Positions 16,568 to 23,455 of a stretch of 38,277 nt of DNA are shown here, in pieces. Both the position numbers and the translations under genes were made by a program. Position 1 is the stretch's first letter; every line of letters begins with the position of its first letter. Source of the stretch: an uncultured Gammaproteobacteria bacterium. Its GTDB lineage: Bacteria > Pseudomonadota > Gammaproteobacteria > Arenicellales > Poriferihabitantaceae. Location: NCBI GenBank assembly GCA_937992195.1, contig CALKKV010000081.1, forward strand, positions 1 to 38,277, given 5' to 3'. The notes under the pieces were generated by a model. That model saw nothing but the letters and a program-made list of their open reading frames with translations, did not search any database and was not told where the DNA came from.

Positions 16568-16900
16568 ATGAATAACGGTTTCCGAACAAGTTTGATTGCC
16601 AGCATCATGATGTTAGCTGGAACACAGATCGCGATCGCCGAAGGCGACCCTATAGAAGGCAGAAAGAAAGCCGCTACCTGTCTTGGCTGCCACGCAGCAC
16701 CAAATTTTGAGAACACCTATCCTATGTATCGGGTGCCTAAAGTTGGCGGACAACATCCAGAATATATCGCGGCTGCCCTCAAGGCTTATCGAGACGGTCT
16801 GCGGCCACACAAGACGATGCGGGCAAATGTCGCTAATCTGACCGACCAGGATATTGAAGATATCTCTGCTTTCTTCTCAAGCGTCCAGGAAGAGGGTTAA
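16568..16900 (+). CDS. Small periplasmic cytochrome c (class I, monoheme)
   Basis: This 110-residue protein has a signal peptide (hydrophobic about 9-22, cleavage after AIA near residue 24) and one heme-binding motif CLGCH at 38-42. The likely axial methionine is Met84 in PHKTMRANVANLTDQD, followed by the C-terminal helix DIEDISAFFSSV of class I cytochromes. The pattern HPEYIAAALKAYRDG resembles cytochrome c4/c553-type electron carriers. It is followed four bases later by a second, similar cytochrome, so the pair together looks like a split version of a diheme cytochrome c4. The natural donor and acceptor cannot be told from the window. The ATG was chosen because it begins a clean signal peptide; no strong ribosome binding site. 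Confidence 0.88.
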   Translation: MNNGFRTSLIASIMMLAGTQIAIAEGDPIEGRKKAATCLGCHAAPNFENTYPMYRVPKVGGQHPEYIAAALKAYRDGLRPHKTMRANVANLTDQDIEDISAFFSSVQEEG

Positions 16901-16904
16901 GCTC

Positions 16905-17261
16905 ATGAAAAATATGACTAAATTAAGTAATCTGGCACGTGCTACGGTACTTGCCCTCCCGGTATTATTTGCTAATCAGAGCGTTTTAGCAGGCGATCCT
17001 GCTGCCGGAAAAGAAAAAGCAGCGGCTTGTGTTGCCTGCCATGGAGAGGATGGCAACAGTCCAATTCCAACAAATCCTCGTCTTGCGGGACAATATGAGG
17101 ACTATTTGGCTTACGCCTTGTCGACTTATCGCAGCGGCGAGCGTCAAAATCCGATTATGAGTGGCATTGCTTCCGGGTTGAGCGATGAAGACATTGCTGA
17201 TCTGTCAGCCTGGTTTGCGTCGCAAACCGGACTCAATATTCTTAATAAAGATTCGCTCTAA
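16905..17261 (+). CDS. Small periplasmic cytochrome c (class I, monoheme), second of a tandem pair
   Basis: This 118-residue protein starts at the ATG at 16905, four bases after the previous stop, with GAGGG eight bases upstream. An in-frame ATG at 16854 would overlap the first cytochrome and put 17 residues before the signal peptide, so I rejected it. The signal ends near VLA (about residue 29). The heme motif is CVACH at 42-46 and Met85 (QNPIMSGIASGLSDED) is the probable sixth ligand. EDYLAYALSTYRSGER and DIADLSAWFASQ match the first cytochrome position by position, which points to duplication. The C-terminus adds a short polar tail (LNILNKDSL). The two should be co-transcribed and may work together. 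Confidence 0.9.
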   Translation: MKNMTKLSNLARATVLALPVLFANQSVLAGDPAAGKEKAAACVACHGEDGNSPIPTNPRLAGQYEDYLAYALSTYRSGERQNPIMSGIASGLSDEDIADLSAWFASQTGLNILNKDSL

Positions 17262-17300
17262 TTCTGAAATTCAACTAAAGCTCAAACCTAGATTAGATAT

Positions 17301-17323
17301 AAATTGTTGATATATAACAATTT
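17301..17323 (+). terminator. AT-rich hairpin after the cytochrome pair
   Basis: AAATTGTT and AACAATTT form a perfect 8-bp inverted repeat around a 7-nt loop, 40 nt after the second cytochrome stop, followed by two more T. The stem is nearly all A-T, so termination would be weak. Confidence 0.4.
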
Positions 17324-17435
17324 TTAGATTTATCCATCTTGTTTTAGAAGGCTGCATGACTCCAGTTCCTGTGGGTTTTTTCGTCTGCTATATTGTTCAT
17401 CTTGCGTTTATTGACGCGTGCTAGCATTTCGGGTT

Positions 17436-17455
17436 GGACGTCATTCTCGACGTCC
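17436..17455 (+). promoter_or_regulatory. Perfect GC-rich dyad in the leader of the DUF533/TerB-like gene
   Basis: GGACGTC and GACGTCC flank the 6-nt loop ATTCTC, 37 bp before the start codon. With no T-run after it, this is more likely an operator or a leader hairpin than a terminator. A TGCTATATT stretch near 17384-17395 upstream could be an extended -10 element. Confidence 0.4.
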
Positions 17456-17492
17456 TTCAAAACAAATCTGTTTATTTAGGAGACTCATTCAC

Positions 17493-18341
17493 ATGGTGGA
17501 TACAGTAAAAATTCTTGGTGCATTACTCGGCGGCGGCAATATGTCTTCGGGTTCCGGTGCAAATATTCTGAAGTCAGTGCTGGGGGCAGCAATGTCTGGC
17601 GGAGGGGGTGGTGGTTTAAGTAGCCTCCTGGGAAGCGTTCTTGGCGGCTCTCAACAGCAAAGCGGCGGTGGCGGTCTGGGCGGCATGCTCAGCAAGGTCC
17701 TTGGCGGCGGCGGTGCACAGCAACAAAGCGGCGGTGGTTTAAGCAGCATGCTTGGCAGTGTTCTTGGCGGCGGCGGTCAACAGCAGGCACAGGCAGCCCA
17801 AGGCGGTTTGAGTGATATGCTCGGTGGTGTTTTGGGCGGCAGCCAGGGTGGATCAGGCGGTGGTGCAAACCTGCAAGATCTGATCGGTTCTGCACTGAAC
17901 CAATTCGGTCATTCAGAGCAGGCCGCTCAGCGTGGAGAAACAGCGCCAAACTTCGCATCCCACTCGCCCAACCACAATGAAAACCAAATGGCCGACCAGG
18001 CAACCGTGATGATCAGAGCCATGATTAATGCGGCAAAGGCTGATGGCAGAGTGGATAAGGCTGAGCAAGAAGCAATTCTTGGCAAATTGGGCAGCGTAAC
18101 CCAAGACGAAATCAACTTTATCAATAACGAGCTGGAACAGCCTCTAAACGTTCAGAGTTTTGCGCAAAGCGTGCCACAAGGGCTGGAAAATCAAGTATAT
18201 GCAATGTCTCTCATGGCGATTGATCTGGACAGCCAGGAAGAAGCCAAGTACCTGGACGCGTTAGCACAAAACATGAATATTAGTCATGAAACTGCGAATC
18301 AAATTCATAGCCAGCTTGGCGCTCCACAGCTTTATTCTTAA
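17493..18341 (+). CDS. TerB/DUF533-like protein with Gly/Gln-rich repeat region
   Basis: From the ATG at 17493 (AGGAG about ten bases upstream) the protein has 282 residues. Residues about 1-135 are low complexity: four imperfect copies of a unit of about 20 residues, with a helix-like LSSLLGSVLGG, LGGMLSKVLGG, LSSMLGSVLGG or LSDMLGGVLGG core joined by glycine and QQQ linkers. The last 100 residues look like the TerB/DUF533 helical domain: ATVMIRAMINAAKADGRVDK with the acidic ADGRVDKAE turn, then DEINFINNELEQPLN and a second AMSLMAIDLDSQEEAKYL turn. Such domains are linked to metal or stress responses, but no function is established here. There is no signal peptide. It is a single gene, ended by a strong terminator. 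The repeat makes its length likely to vary between strains. Confidence 0.82.
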   Translation: MVDTVKILGALLGGGNMSSGSGANILKSVLGAAMSGGGGGGLSSLLGSVLGGSQQQSGGGGLGGMLSKVLGGGGAQQQSGGGLSSMLGSVLGGGGQQQAQAAQGGLSDMLGGVLGGSQGGSGGGANLQDLIGSALNQFGHSEQAAQRGETAPNFASHSPNHNENQMADQATVMIRAMINAAKADGRVDKAEQEAILGKLGSVTQDEINFINNELEQPLNVQSFAQSVPQGLENQVYAMSLMAIDLDSQEEAKYLDALAQNMNISHETANQIHSQLGAPQLYS

Positions 18342-18397
18342 GCGCATCTCTTCGGGCAGCTGTAATTCTGCCCCGAGAGCGATGGACTGACTTAAAA

Positions 18398-18423
18398 ACC
18401 GAGGCTTTGCCTCGGTTTTTTTT
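18398..18423 (+). terminator. Rho-independent terminator
   Basis: ACCGAGGC and GCCTCGGT form an 8-bp perfect stem with loop TTT, preceded by A5 and followed by a run of eight T. It ends the DUF533/TerB-like transcript and insulates the nuo operon downstream. Confidence 0.92.
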
Positions 18424-18494
18424 GCCCTCCTACAGCTTGGCCGCACCTCACAATCCATCGCGCAAGATTCTTCTCAATTTTTCGTATTTCGCCC

Positions 18495-18522
18495 TCTGTT
18501 GTTCTGCCGATTTTGCTATACT
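18495..18522 (+). promoter_or_regulatory. Probable promoter of the nuo operon
   Basis: An extended -10 element, TGC-TATACT (18514-18522), lies about 88 nt before the nuoA start. A weak -35 match (TCTGTT, 18495-18500) is 16 bp upstream. It is the best promoter candidate in the 187 nt between the terminator and nuoA. Confidence 0.45.
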
Positions 18523-18610
18523 CCGCGGCCAATGCTTGCGCCCTTTTGAGTGAAGGACTTTATTGCGATCACGGCGCATAAATTAGACCAAATTTTCGAG
18601 GAAAATCAGC

Positions 18611-18967
18611 GTGTTATCGAATTACTTACCTATCCTCCTGTTTATCGCAGTCGGTCTTGGTTTGGGCGTTCTCTTGCTGACCCTCGGCAACTTCTTTGGC
18701 CCGAATAAGCCGGAAGAAGCCAAATTATCTCCGTACGAATGCGGATTTGAAGCATTCGAGGATTCCCGCATGAAATTTGATGTTCGGTACTATTTGGTAG
18801 CGATCCTCTTTATTATTTTTGATCTTGAAATCGCATTCCTGTTTCCCTGGGCTATCGTGCTTGATGAAATAGGGGTTTTCGGCTTCTGGGCGATGATGCT
18901 GTTTTTAACCATTCTTGTAGTTGGGTTTATATACGAGTGGAAGAAAGGCGCCCTTGAGTGGGAATAA
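18611..18967 (+). CDS. nuoA: NADH:quinone oxidoreductase subunit A
   Basis: NuoA is a small membrane subunit of complex I near the quinone-reaction site. This 118-residue protein has three membrane helices (about 6-28, 60-80, 87-107). The loop between the first two carries the invariant [20 protein letters not shown], and the second helix the [11 protein letters not shown] acidic pair. It begins with GTG at 18611, supported by GAGGAAAA five to ten bases upstream. It is the first gene of the operon, with 76 nt before nuoB. Length is close to that usual for the family. Confidence 0.97.
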   Translation: MLSNYLPILLFIAVGLGLGVLLLTLGNFFGPNKPEEAKLSPYECGFEAFEDSRMKFDVRYYLVAILFIIFDLEIAFLFPWAIVLDEIGVFGFWAMMLFLTILVVGFIYEWKKGALEWE

Positions 18968-19043
18968 TCTTCCCTTAAAGCCAGAAAACACCAATCATCA
19001 GGTGAAAGTTAGCCCCTGAAACAGTCGCGTTGGGAGTTAAACC

Positions 19044-19574
19044 ATGGCAGTTGAAGGTACTGCAGAACAAGGCTTTGCGACAGCTAAGCTAGACGATCTT
19101 GTAAATTGGGCCCGCACTGGCTCGATGTGGCCAATGACATTCGGCCTCGCGTGTTGTGCGGTGGAAATGATGCAGGCCGGCGCTTCTCGTTACGACCTGG
19201 ATCGGTTTGGTATTCTTTTTCGCCCAAGCCCCAGGCAATCTGACGTTATGATTGTGGCAGGAACGCTAACCAATAAAATGGCGCCTGCCCTACGTAAAGT
19301 CTACGACCAAATGGCAGAGCCAAAATGGGTTATTTCCATGGGCTCTTGCGCTAATGGCGGCGGCTACTACCATTATTCCTATTCAGTCGTCCGTGGTTGT
19401 GATCGTATCGTCCCCGTTGATGTCTATGTACCGGGCTGCCCGCCCACCGCGGAAGCGTTGATCTACGGTATTTTGCAGCTGCAGAAGAAAATCAAAAGCT
19501 CCGGTCCTATTTCACGTCGCAGAGAGATTGCCGATGCAACGCGTCATATTGAGGGCCGACCCGTTCAGTCTTAG
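19044..19574 (+). CDS. nuoB: NADH:quinone oxidoreductase subunit B (N2 cluster)
   Basis: NuoB carries the terminal 4Fe-4S cluster N2, which hands electrons to quinone. In this 176-residue protein the four ligands are Cys37-Cys38 ([10 protein letters not shown]), Cys102 (GSCANGGG) and Cys132 ([10 protein letters not shown]). The adjacent-cysteine pair is diagnostic of the subunit. A GGGAG lies about seven bases before the ATG. The gene is preceded by 76 nt holding a TCAGG/CCTGA small inverted repeat and followed after 21 nt by nuoC. The N-terminal helix usual in longer homologues is short here. It is a peripheral-arm subunit lying against NuoD and NuoH. Confidence 0.97.
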   Translation: MAVEGTAEQGFATAKLDDLVNWARTGSMWPMTFGLACCAVEMMQAGASRYDLDRFGILFRPSPRQSDVMIVAGTLTNKMAPALRKVYDQMAEPKWVISMGSCANGGGYYHYSYSVVRGCDRIVPVDVYVPGCPPTAEALIYGILQLQKKIKSSGPISRRREIADATRHIEGRPVQS

Positions 19575-19595
19575 GTCTGAATTTGGAAAATCGTA

Positions 19596-20243
19596 ATGAC
19601 AAACGCTGACAACACTTCTTCACTGCAACAGCTCGCGTCGCTCGTGGGCGAAATTGCCGGTAATGCAATGACCGGACATGAAATTTCCCAAAACGAACTG
19701 ACAATCACAGTCCAACGCGAGAAGATCAAAGAAGTCTGCAAGGGGCTGCGCGATCAAGCAGGTTTCGAACAACTTAGTGATTTGTGTGGCGTTGACTACT
19801 CTGACTACGGCAAAGAAGGCGGTAGTAGCTGGCCTGGAGATCGATACGCGGTGGTTTATCACCTGATTTCCTATAGCAACAACAACCGCTTGCGGGTTCG
19901 CACGCCGGTTGCGGAATCTGCGATGACCATCGACTCTGTTATCGACGTATGGGCTGGAGCTGACTGGTTTGAACGCGAAGCATTCGATCTGTTCGGCATT
20001 ATTTTTCAGGGCCATCCTGATCTCCGCCGGATTCTGACTGACTATGGATTTATTGGTCATCCTTTCCGTAAAGACTTTCCATTGTCAGGTCATGTAGAGA
20101 TGCGTTATGACGAAGAACAAAAAAGAGTGATCTATCAGCCGGTCACCATCGCCCCGCGTACGCTGGTACCGCGAACGATTCGCAAAGATGTCTTTGGCAA
20201 GTCGAGCAAGACCGAAACAACAGAAAGTGCGGAGACCAACTGA
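19596..20243 (+). CDS. nuoC: NADH:quinone oxidoreductase subunit C (separate, not fused to D)
   Basis: This 215-residue protein is the 30-kDa-type structural subunit of the peripheral arm. The signature is complete: [20 protein letters not shown], then [20 protein letters not shown] at about 146-165. In E. coli and many pseudomonads nuoC is fused to nuoD; here it ends in its own TGA, whose last base begins the nuoD ATG (TGATG), so the two are translationally coupled but separate. The C-terminal 25 residues ([14 protein letters not shown]) are polar, likely disordered and not conserved. It has no cofactor; it helps dock NuoB and NuoD. Confidence 0.97.
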   Translation: MTNADNTSSLQQLASLVGEIAGNAMTGHEISQNELTITVQREKIKEVCKGLRDQAGFEQLSDLCGVDYSDYGKEGGSSWPGDRYAVVYHLISYSNNNRLRVRTPVAESAMTIDSVIDVWAGADWFEREAFDLFGIIFQGHPDLRRILTDYGFIGHPFRKDFPLSGHVEMRYDEEQKRVIYQPVTIAPRTLVPRTIRKDVFGKSSKTETTESAETN

Positions 20244-21496
20244 TGTCTGAAATTCGCAATTACACGATGAACTTCGGGCCTCAACATCCCGCTGCACACG
20301 GTGTTCTCCGTGTCATCATGGAAATGGATGGCGAAGTTATTGAGCGATGCGATCCACATATTGGTCTCTTGCATCGCGGCACCGAAAAGCTCGCTGAATC
20401 GAAGCCATACAATCAAAGCATTGGATACATGGATCGCCTCGATTACGTATCGATGATGTGTAACGAGCACGCCTATGTCATGGCGATCGAAAACCTGCTG
20501 GGTGTGACCGCGCCGATTCGCGCGCAATATATTCGCGTGATGTTTGATGAAATCACCCGCATACTGAACCATTGCATGTGGCTCGGTGCCCACGGTTTGG
20601 ATATCGGGGCGATGACCGTCTTCTTGTACTGCTTCCGTGAGCGCGAAGATCTGATGGACTGTTATGAAGCAGTTAGCGGCGCCCGTATGCACGCGACGTA
20701 CTATCGTCCTGGTGGTGTCTATCGCGATCTACCAGACAGCATGCCGCAATACGATAAGTCGGATCGGTTTTCTGATGCTGAAACCAAGCAGCGCAACGAA
20801 GACCGTTCCGGTTCCTTGCTCGACTTTATCGAAGCATTTACGGAGCGCTTTCCAGCCTACGTTGATGAGTACGAAACTCTTTTGTCCGATAACCGAATCT
20901 GGAAGCAAAGGACGGTGGACATTGGTATCGTCACGCCGGAGCGGGCAAAGGCCTTAGGATTCACTGGGCCTATGCTCCGAGGTTCCGGCATCGAATGGGA
21001 CTTGCGCAAGAAGCAACCTTACGAAGTCTATGATCAACTTGACTTTGATATTCCGGTAGGTACCAACGGCGATAGCTATGACCGCTATTTGGTGCGCGTG
21101 GAAGAAATGCGCCAATCTAACCGGATTATTAAACAGTGTATCGAGTGGCTGCGAAATAATCCTGGCCCGGTGATGCTGGATGATCACAAGCTAGCACCGC
21201 CTTCGCGAGAGGATATGAAAGGGGATATGGAATCCTTGATTCACCACTTCAAATTATTCACCGAAGGATACTGCGTACCTGCTGGCGAAGTGTATACCGC
21301 TATCGAGCACCCGAAAGGTGAGTTCGGTATTTATCTGATCTCAGATGGGGCGAATAAACCTTATCGGGTCAAGATTCGTGCTCCCGGTTACCCGCACTTA
21401 GCCGCGCTCAACGAAATGTCCAAAGGTCATATGCTTGCCGACATGGTCGCGATCATTGGTACACAGGATATTGTTTTTGGAGAAATTGACCGCTAA
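20243..21496 (+). CDS. nuoD: NADH:quinone oxidoreductase subunit D
   Basis: This 417-residue 49-kDa-type subunit forms, with NuoB, the quinone-binding pocket. Visible family blocks are [15 protein letters not shown] at 11-25, [28 protein letters not shown] and, near the C-terminus, [18 protein letters not shown]. The HGVLR loop with its histidine and a later tyrosine in the family position form the quinone site. Start and stop overlap the neighbours by one base on each side (TGATG with nuoC, TAATG with nuoE). It is full length, without the NuoC domain at the N-terminus. Confidence 0.97.
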   Translation: MSEIRNYTMNFGPQHPAAHGVLRVIMEMDGEVIERCDPHIGLLHRGTEKLAESKPYNQSIGYMDRLDYVSMMCNEHAYVMAIENLLGVTAPIRAQYIRVMFDEITRILNHCMWLGAHGLDIGAMTVFLYCFREREDLMDCYEAVSGARMHATYYRPGGVYRDLPDSMPQYDKSDRFSDAETKQRNEDRSGSLLDFIEAFTERFPAYVDEYETLLSDNRIWKQRTVDIGIVTPERAKALGFTGPMLRGSGIEWDLRKKQPYEVYDQLDFDIPVGTNGDSYDRYLVRVEEMRQSNRIIKQCIEWLRNNPGPVMLDDHKLAPPSREDMKGDMESLIHHFKLFTEGYCVPAGEVYTAIEHPKGEFGIYLISDGANKPYRVKIRAPGYPHLAALNEMSKGHMLADMVAIIGTQDIVFGEIDR

Positions 21497-21975
21497 TGAC
21501 TGATCAAGTTTTATCGCAGGCCGCGCTCGACGAGATTGAAGAGGAATGCGCCAAGTATCCAGAAGAAAGAAGACAATCTGCATTGTTAGCCGCTTTGCGT
21601 ATCGCACAAGATGAGCTCGGCTGGCTAAGCAGCGACACCATCGAATATGTTGCTACGGTAATTCGCGTGCCATCGGTTAGAGCGTTTGAAGTCGCGACGT
21701 TTTACTCGATGTATCATCTCGAGCCAATGGGTAAAAATACGATTTACCTGTGTACCAATATCTCCTGCATGCTGCGCGGCTCTGACGAAATACAGGCCCA
21801 TATCGAAAACAAACTCAAGGTAAAAATTGGCGGCACTACTGAAGACGGTCGCTATTCCCTGCAGGAAGTTGAGTGCCTTTGCGCTTGTGCTGGCGCGCCA
21901 ATGATGCAGGTCAACAAGGATTATCACGAAAACCTGACCCCCGAGCGGATCGATGAGATCCTGGAGAGATACTGA
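21496..21975 (+). CDS. nuoE: NADH:quinone oxidoreductase subunit E (N1a cluster)
   Basis: NuoE is the 24-kDa-type subunit of the NADH-dehydrogenase module and carries 2Fe-2S cluster N1a. The four ligands are Cys86 and Cys91 (CTNISCMLRG), then Cys127 and Cys131 (ECLCACAGAP), the thioredoxin-like ferredoxin arrangement. An extra Cys129 lies between the last two. The N-terminal helical part (ALLAALRIAQDELGWLS) and RAFEVATFYSMYH are standard. At 159 residues it has the usual length. Its ATG overlaps the nuoD stop and its stop is two bases before the nuoF ATG. Confidence 0.97.
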   Translation: MTDQVLSQAALDEIEEECAKYPEERRQSALLAALRIAQDELGWLSSDTIEYVATVIRVPSVRAFEVATFYSMYHLEPMGKNTIYLCTNISCMLRGSDEIQAHIENKLKVKIGGTTEDGRYSLQEVECLCACAGAPMMQVNKDYHENLTPERIDEILERY

Positions 21976-21977
21976 TT

Positions 21978-23288
21978 ATGTCGATGCATGAATACAACAC
22001 CATGCGTGTCAGTGGCAGCGTGTGCTACCCGCCTGAAGGGCTAGAAAACTCCTGGACTCTGGAGGCTTACAAAAGTTGGGGTGGCTATCAGGCAGTGGAG
22101 AAAGTGCTGTCAGAAAAAATAGATCCGAAAGAAATTATTGATTGTCTGAAGACCTCTAACTTAAGAGGTCGTGGCGGTGCGGGCTTCCCGCCGGGTATCA
22201 AGTGGAGCTTTATGCCGCGCAGTGCACCGGGGCAGAAATACATTCTTTGTAATTCTGACGAAGGTGAGCCGGGCACATGTAAAGACCGTGACATCCTTCG
22301 ATACAACCCTCATGCCCTGGTCGAAGGCATGATCATCGCCGGCTACGTCATGGGCGCAACCGTTGGCTACAACTTTATCCGTGGCGAGTTTTGGGAGCCC
22401 TATGAGCAAATTGAAGCGGCAATTAAAGAAGCCCGCAAAGCGGGCTTACTAGGAGAGAATCTGTTTGATTCCGGCTTCGATTTCAATATGCATAACTTTA
22501 TGGGCGCTGGCGCTTATATCTGTGGCGAAGAAACAGCCTTAATGGAAGCATTGGAAGGCAAAAAGGGGCAACCGCGCTTTAAACCACCCTTCCCTGCTGC
22601 ATTTGGATTGTATGGCCGCCCGACAACCATCAATAACACCGAGTCTTTGTCTTCCGTGCCCGCAATATTGCGGGCGAATGGCGACTGGATGAACGGCGAG
22701 TGGTTTCGCGATATTGGTGTGGAAAATTCTGGTGGAACGAAGATTTTTTCTGTCAGTGGTCATGTCGAAAACCCTGGCAATTTCGAGATTCCAATGGGAA
22801 CGCCATTTAGCGAACTGTTGGAAATGGCAGGCGGCGTTTGGAAAGGTCGTAAACTGAAAGCAGTGATTCCCGGAGGCTCTTCGGTACCTGTGCTGCCGGC
22901 TGAACTCGTTATGAAAGCCAATATGGATTATGACTCACTGCGTGATGCGGGTTCTGCGGTGGGCGCCGGGTCGGTCATTGTGATGGACGAAACTACCGAC
23001 ATGCCGAAGGTGCTAGAACGCCTCTCCTACTTCTATCACGAAGAATCCTGCGGGCAATGTACCCCATGTCGGGAAGGAACAGGCTGGTTATTTCGTATTT
23101 TGCATCGAATAAATAATGGTCGCGGCAGCATGGAAGATTTAGATACCTTGCTGGACGTCGCCAATCGCATCGAAGGTCGCACAATATGCGCCCTCGGAGA
23201 TGCTGCCGCGTGGCCGGTACAAAGTTTCTTGAAACACTATCGGCACGAGTTTGAAGCAAAGATTCAAAAGGCGGCGGAAGCCGCCTAA
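21978..23288 (+). CDS. nuoF: NADH:quinone oxidoreductase subunit F (NADH/FMN site, N3 cluster)
   Basis: NuoF is the NADH-oxidising subunit, with FMN and 4Fe-4S cluster N3. This 436-residue protein has the glycine-rich nucleotide loop RGRGGAGFPPG at 63-73, the FMN/NAD block CNSDEGEPGTCKDRD, and GAGAYICGEETALMEALEG. The cluster ligands are the SCGQCTPCREG triplet near 355-365 and a later Cys in the ICALGDAAAWP block. It ends in an Ala/Lys-rich tail. It follows nuoE by two bases but is separated from nuoG by 167 structured nucleotides, the longest gap in the operon. Confidence 0.97.
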   Translation: MSMHEYNTMRVSGSVCYPPEGLENSWTLEAYKSWGGYQAVEKVLSEKIDPKEIIDCLKTSNLRGRGGAGFPPGIKWSFMPRSAPGQKYILCNSDEGEPGTCKDRDILRYNPHALVEGMIIAGYVMGATVGYNFIRGEFWEPYEQIEAAIKEARKAGLLGENLFDSGFDFNMHNFMGAGAYICGEETALMEALEGKKGQPRFKPPFPAAFGLYGRPTTINNTESLSSVPAILRANGDWMNGEWFRDIGVENSGGTKIFSVSGHVENPGNFEIPMGTPFSELLEMAGGVWKGRKLKAVIPGGSSVPVLPAELVMKANMDYDSLRDAGSAVGAGSVIVMDETTDMPKVLERLSYFYHEESCGQCTPCREGTGWLFRILHRINNGRGSMEDLDTLLDVANRIEGRTICALGDAAAWPVQSFLKHYRHEFEAKIQKAAEAA

Positions 23289-23295
23289 AGTGCGC

Positions 23296-23328
23296 GTCAG
23301 TTTTTTACGCATCATTTAAAAACCTGAC
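23296..23328 (+). repeat. Hairpin 1 in the nuoF-nuoG gap
   Basis: Positions 23296-23307 (GTCAGTTTTTTA) pair with 23317-23328 (TAAAAACCTGAC), 12 bp with one mismatch, loop of 9 nt, starting 8 nt after the nuoF stop. It contains an internal T6 but is not followed by one, so a classical terminator on the plus strand is unlikely. Confidence 0.55.
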
Positions 23329-23346
23329 AGCGAGTAACAACATAAA

Positions 23347-23379
23347 GCTACTGCGTCTGCTGAAAGCAGGTGCGGTAGC
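23347..23379 (+). ncRNA. Strong 15-bp hairpin in the nuoF-nuoG gap (candidate structured RNA element)
   Basis: 23347-23361 (GCTACTGCGTCTGCT) pairs along its whole length with 23365-23379 (AGCAGGTGCGGTAGC), with three G-T wobbles and a GAA loop. It lies 77 nt before nuoG and has no T-tract after it. It could be a processing or mRNA-stability element that sets NuoG level relative to NuoF, or part of a larger structure with the flanking hairpins. The structure is seen in the sequence; any function is inference. Confidence 0.5.
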
Positions 23380-23393
23380 TGTTTGAACAACGT

Positions 23394-23437
23394 AACAGTT
23401 AAACGACACAGTTAAGCGTGTCTAGCTGTTGCTTAAC
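23394..23437 (+). promoter_or_regulatory. Alternative stem-loops just before nuoG
   Basis: Two mutually exclusive foldings are visible. In one, AACAG (23394-23398) pairs with CTGTT (23426-23430) around an inner GACAC/GTGTC stem (23405-23409 with 23418-23422). In the other, GTTAAGC (23411-23417) pairs perfectly with GCTTAAC (23431-23437). The second covers the bases of the first. nuoG begins 19 nt later without an evident Shine-Dalgarno. Competing stems so near a start suggest translational control, but stems this short can arise by chance. Confidence 0.35.
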
Positions 23438-23455
23438 AAGACCTATACATAAGTT

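Noticed and set aside
18342..18610. tRNA or secG/tpiA expected before nuo in some gammaproteobacteria
   Set aside because: No cloverleaf, CCA end or secG-like frame is visible; only the terminator and a promoter candidate are present.
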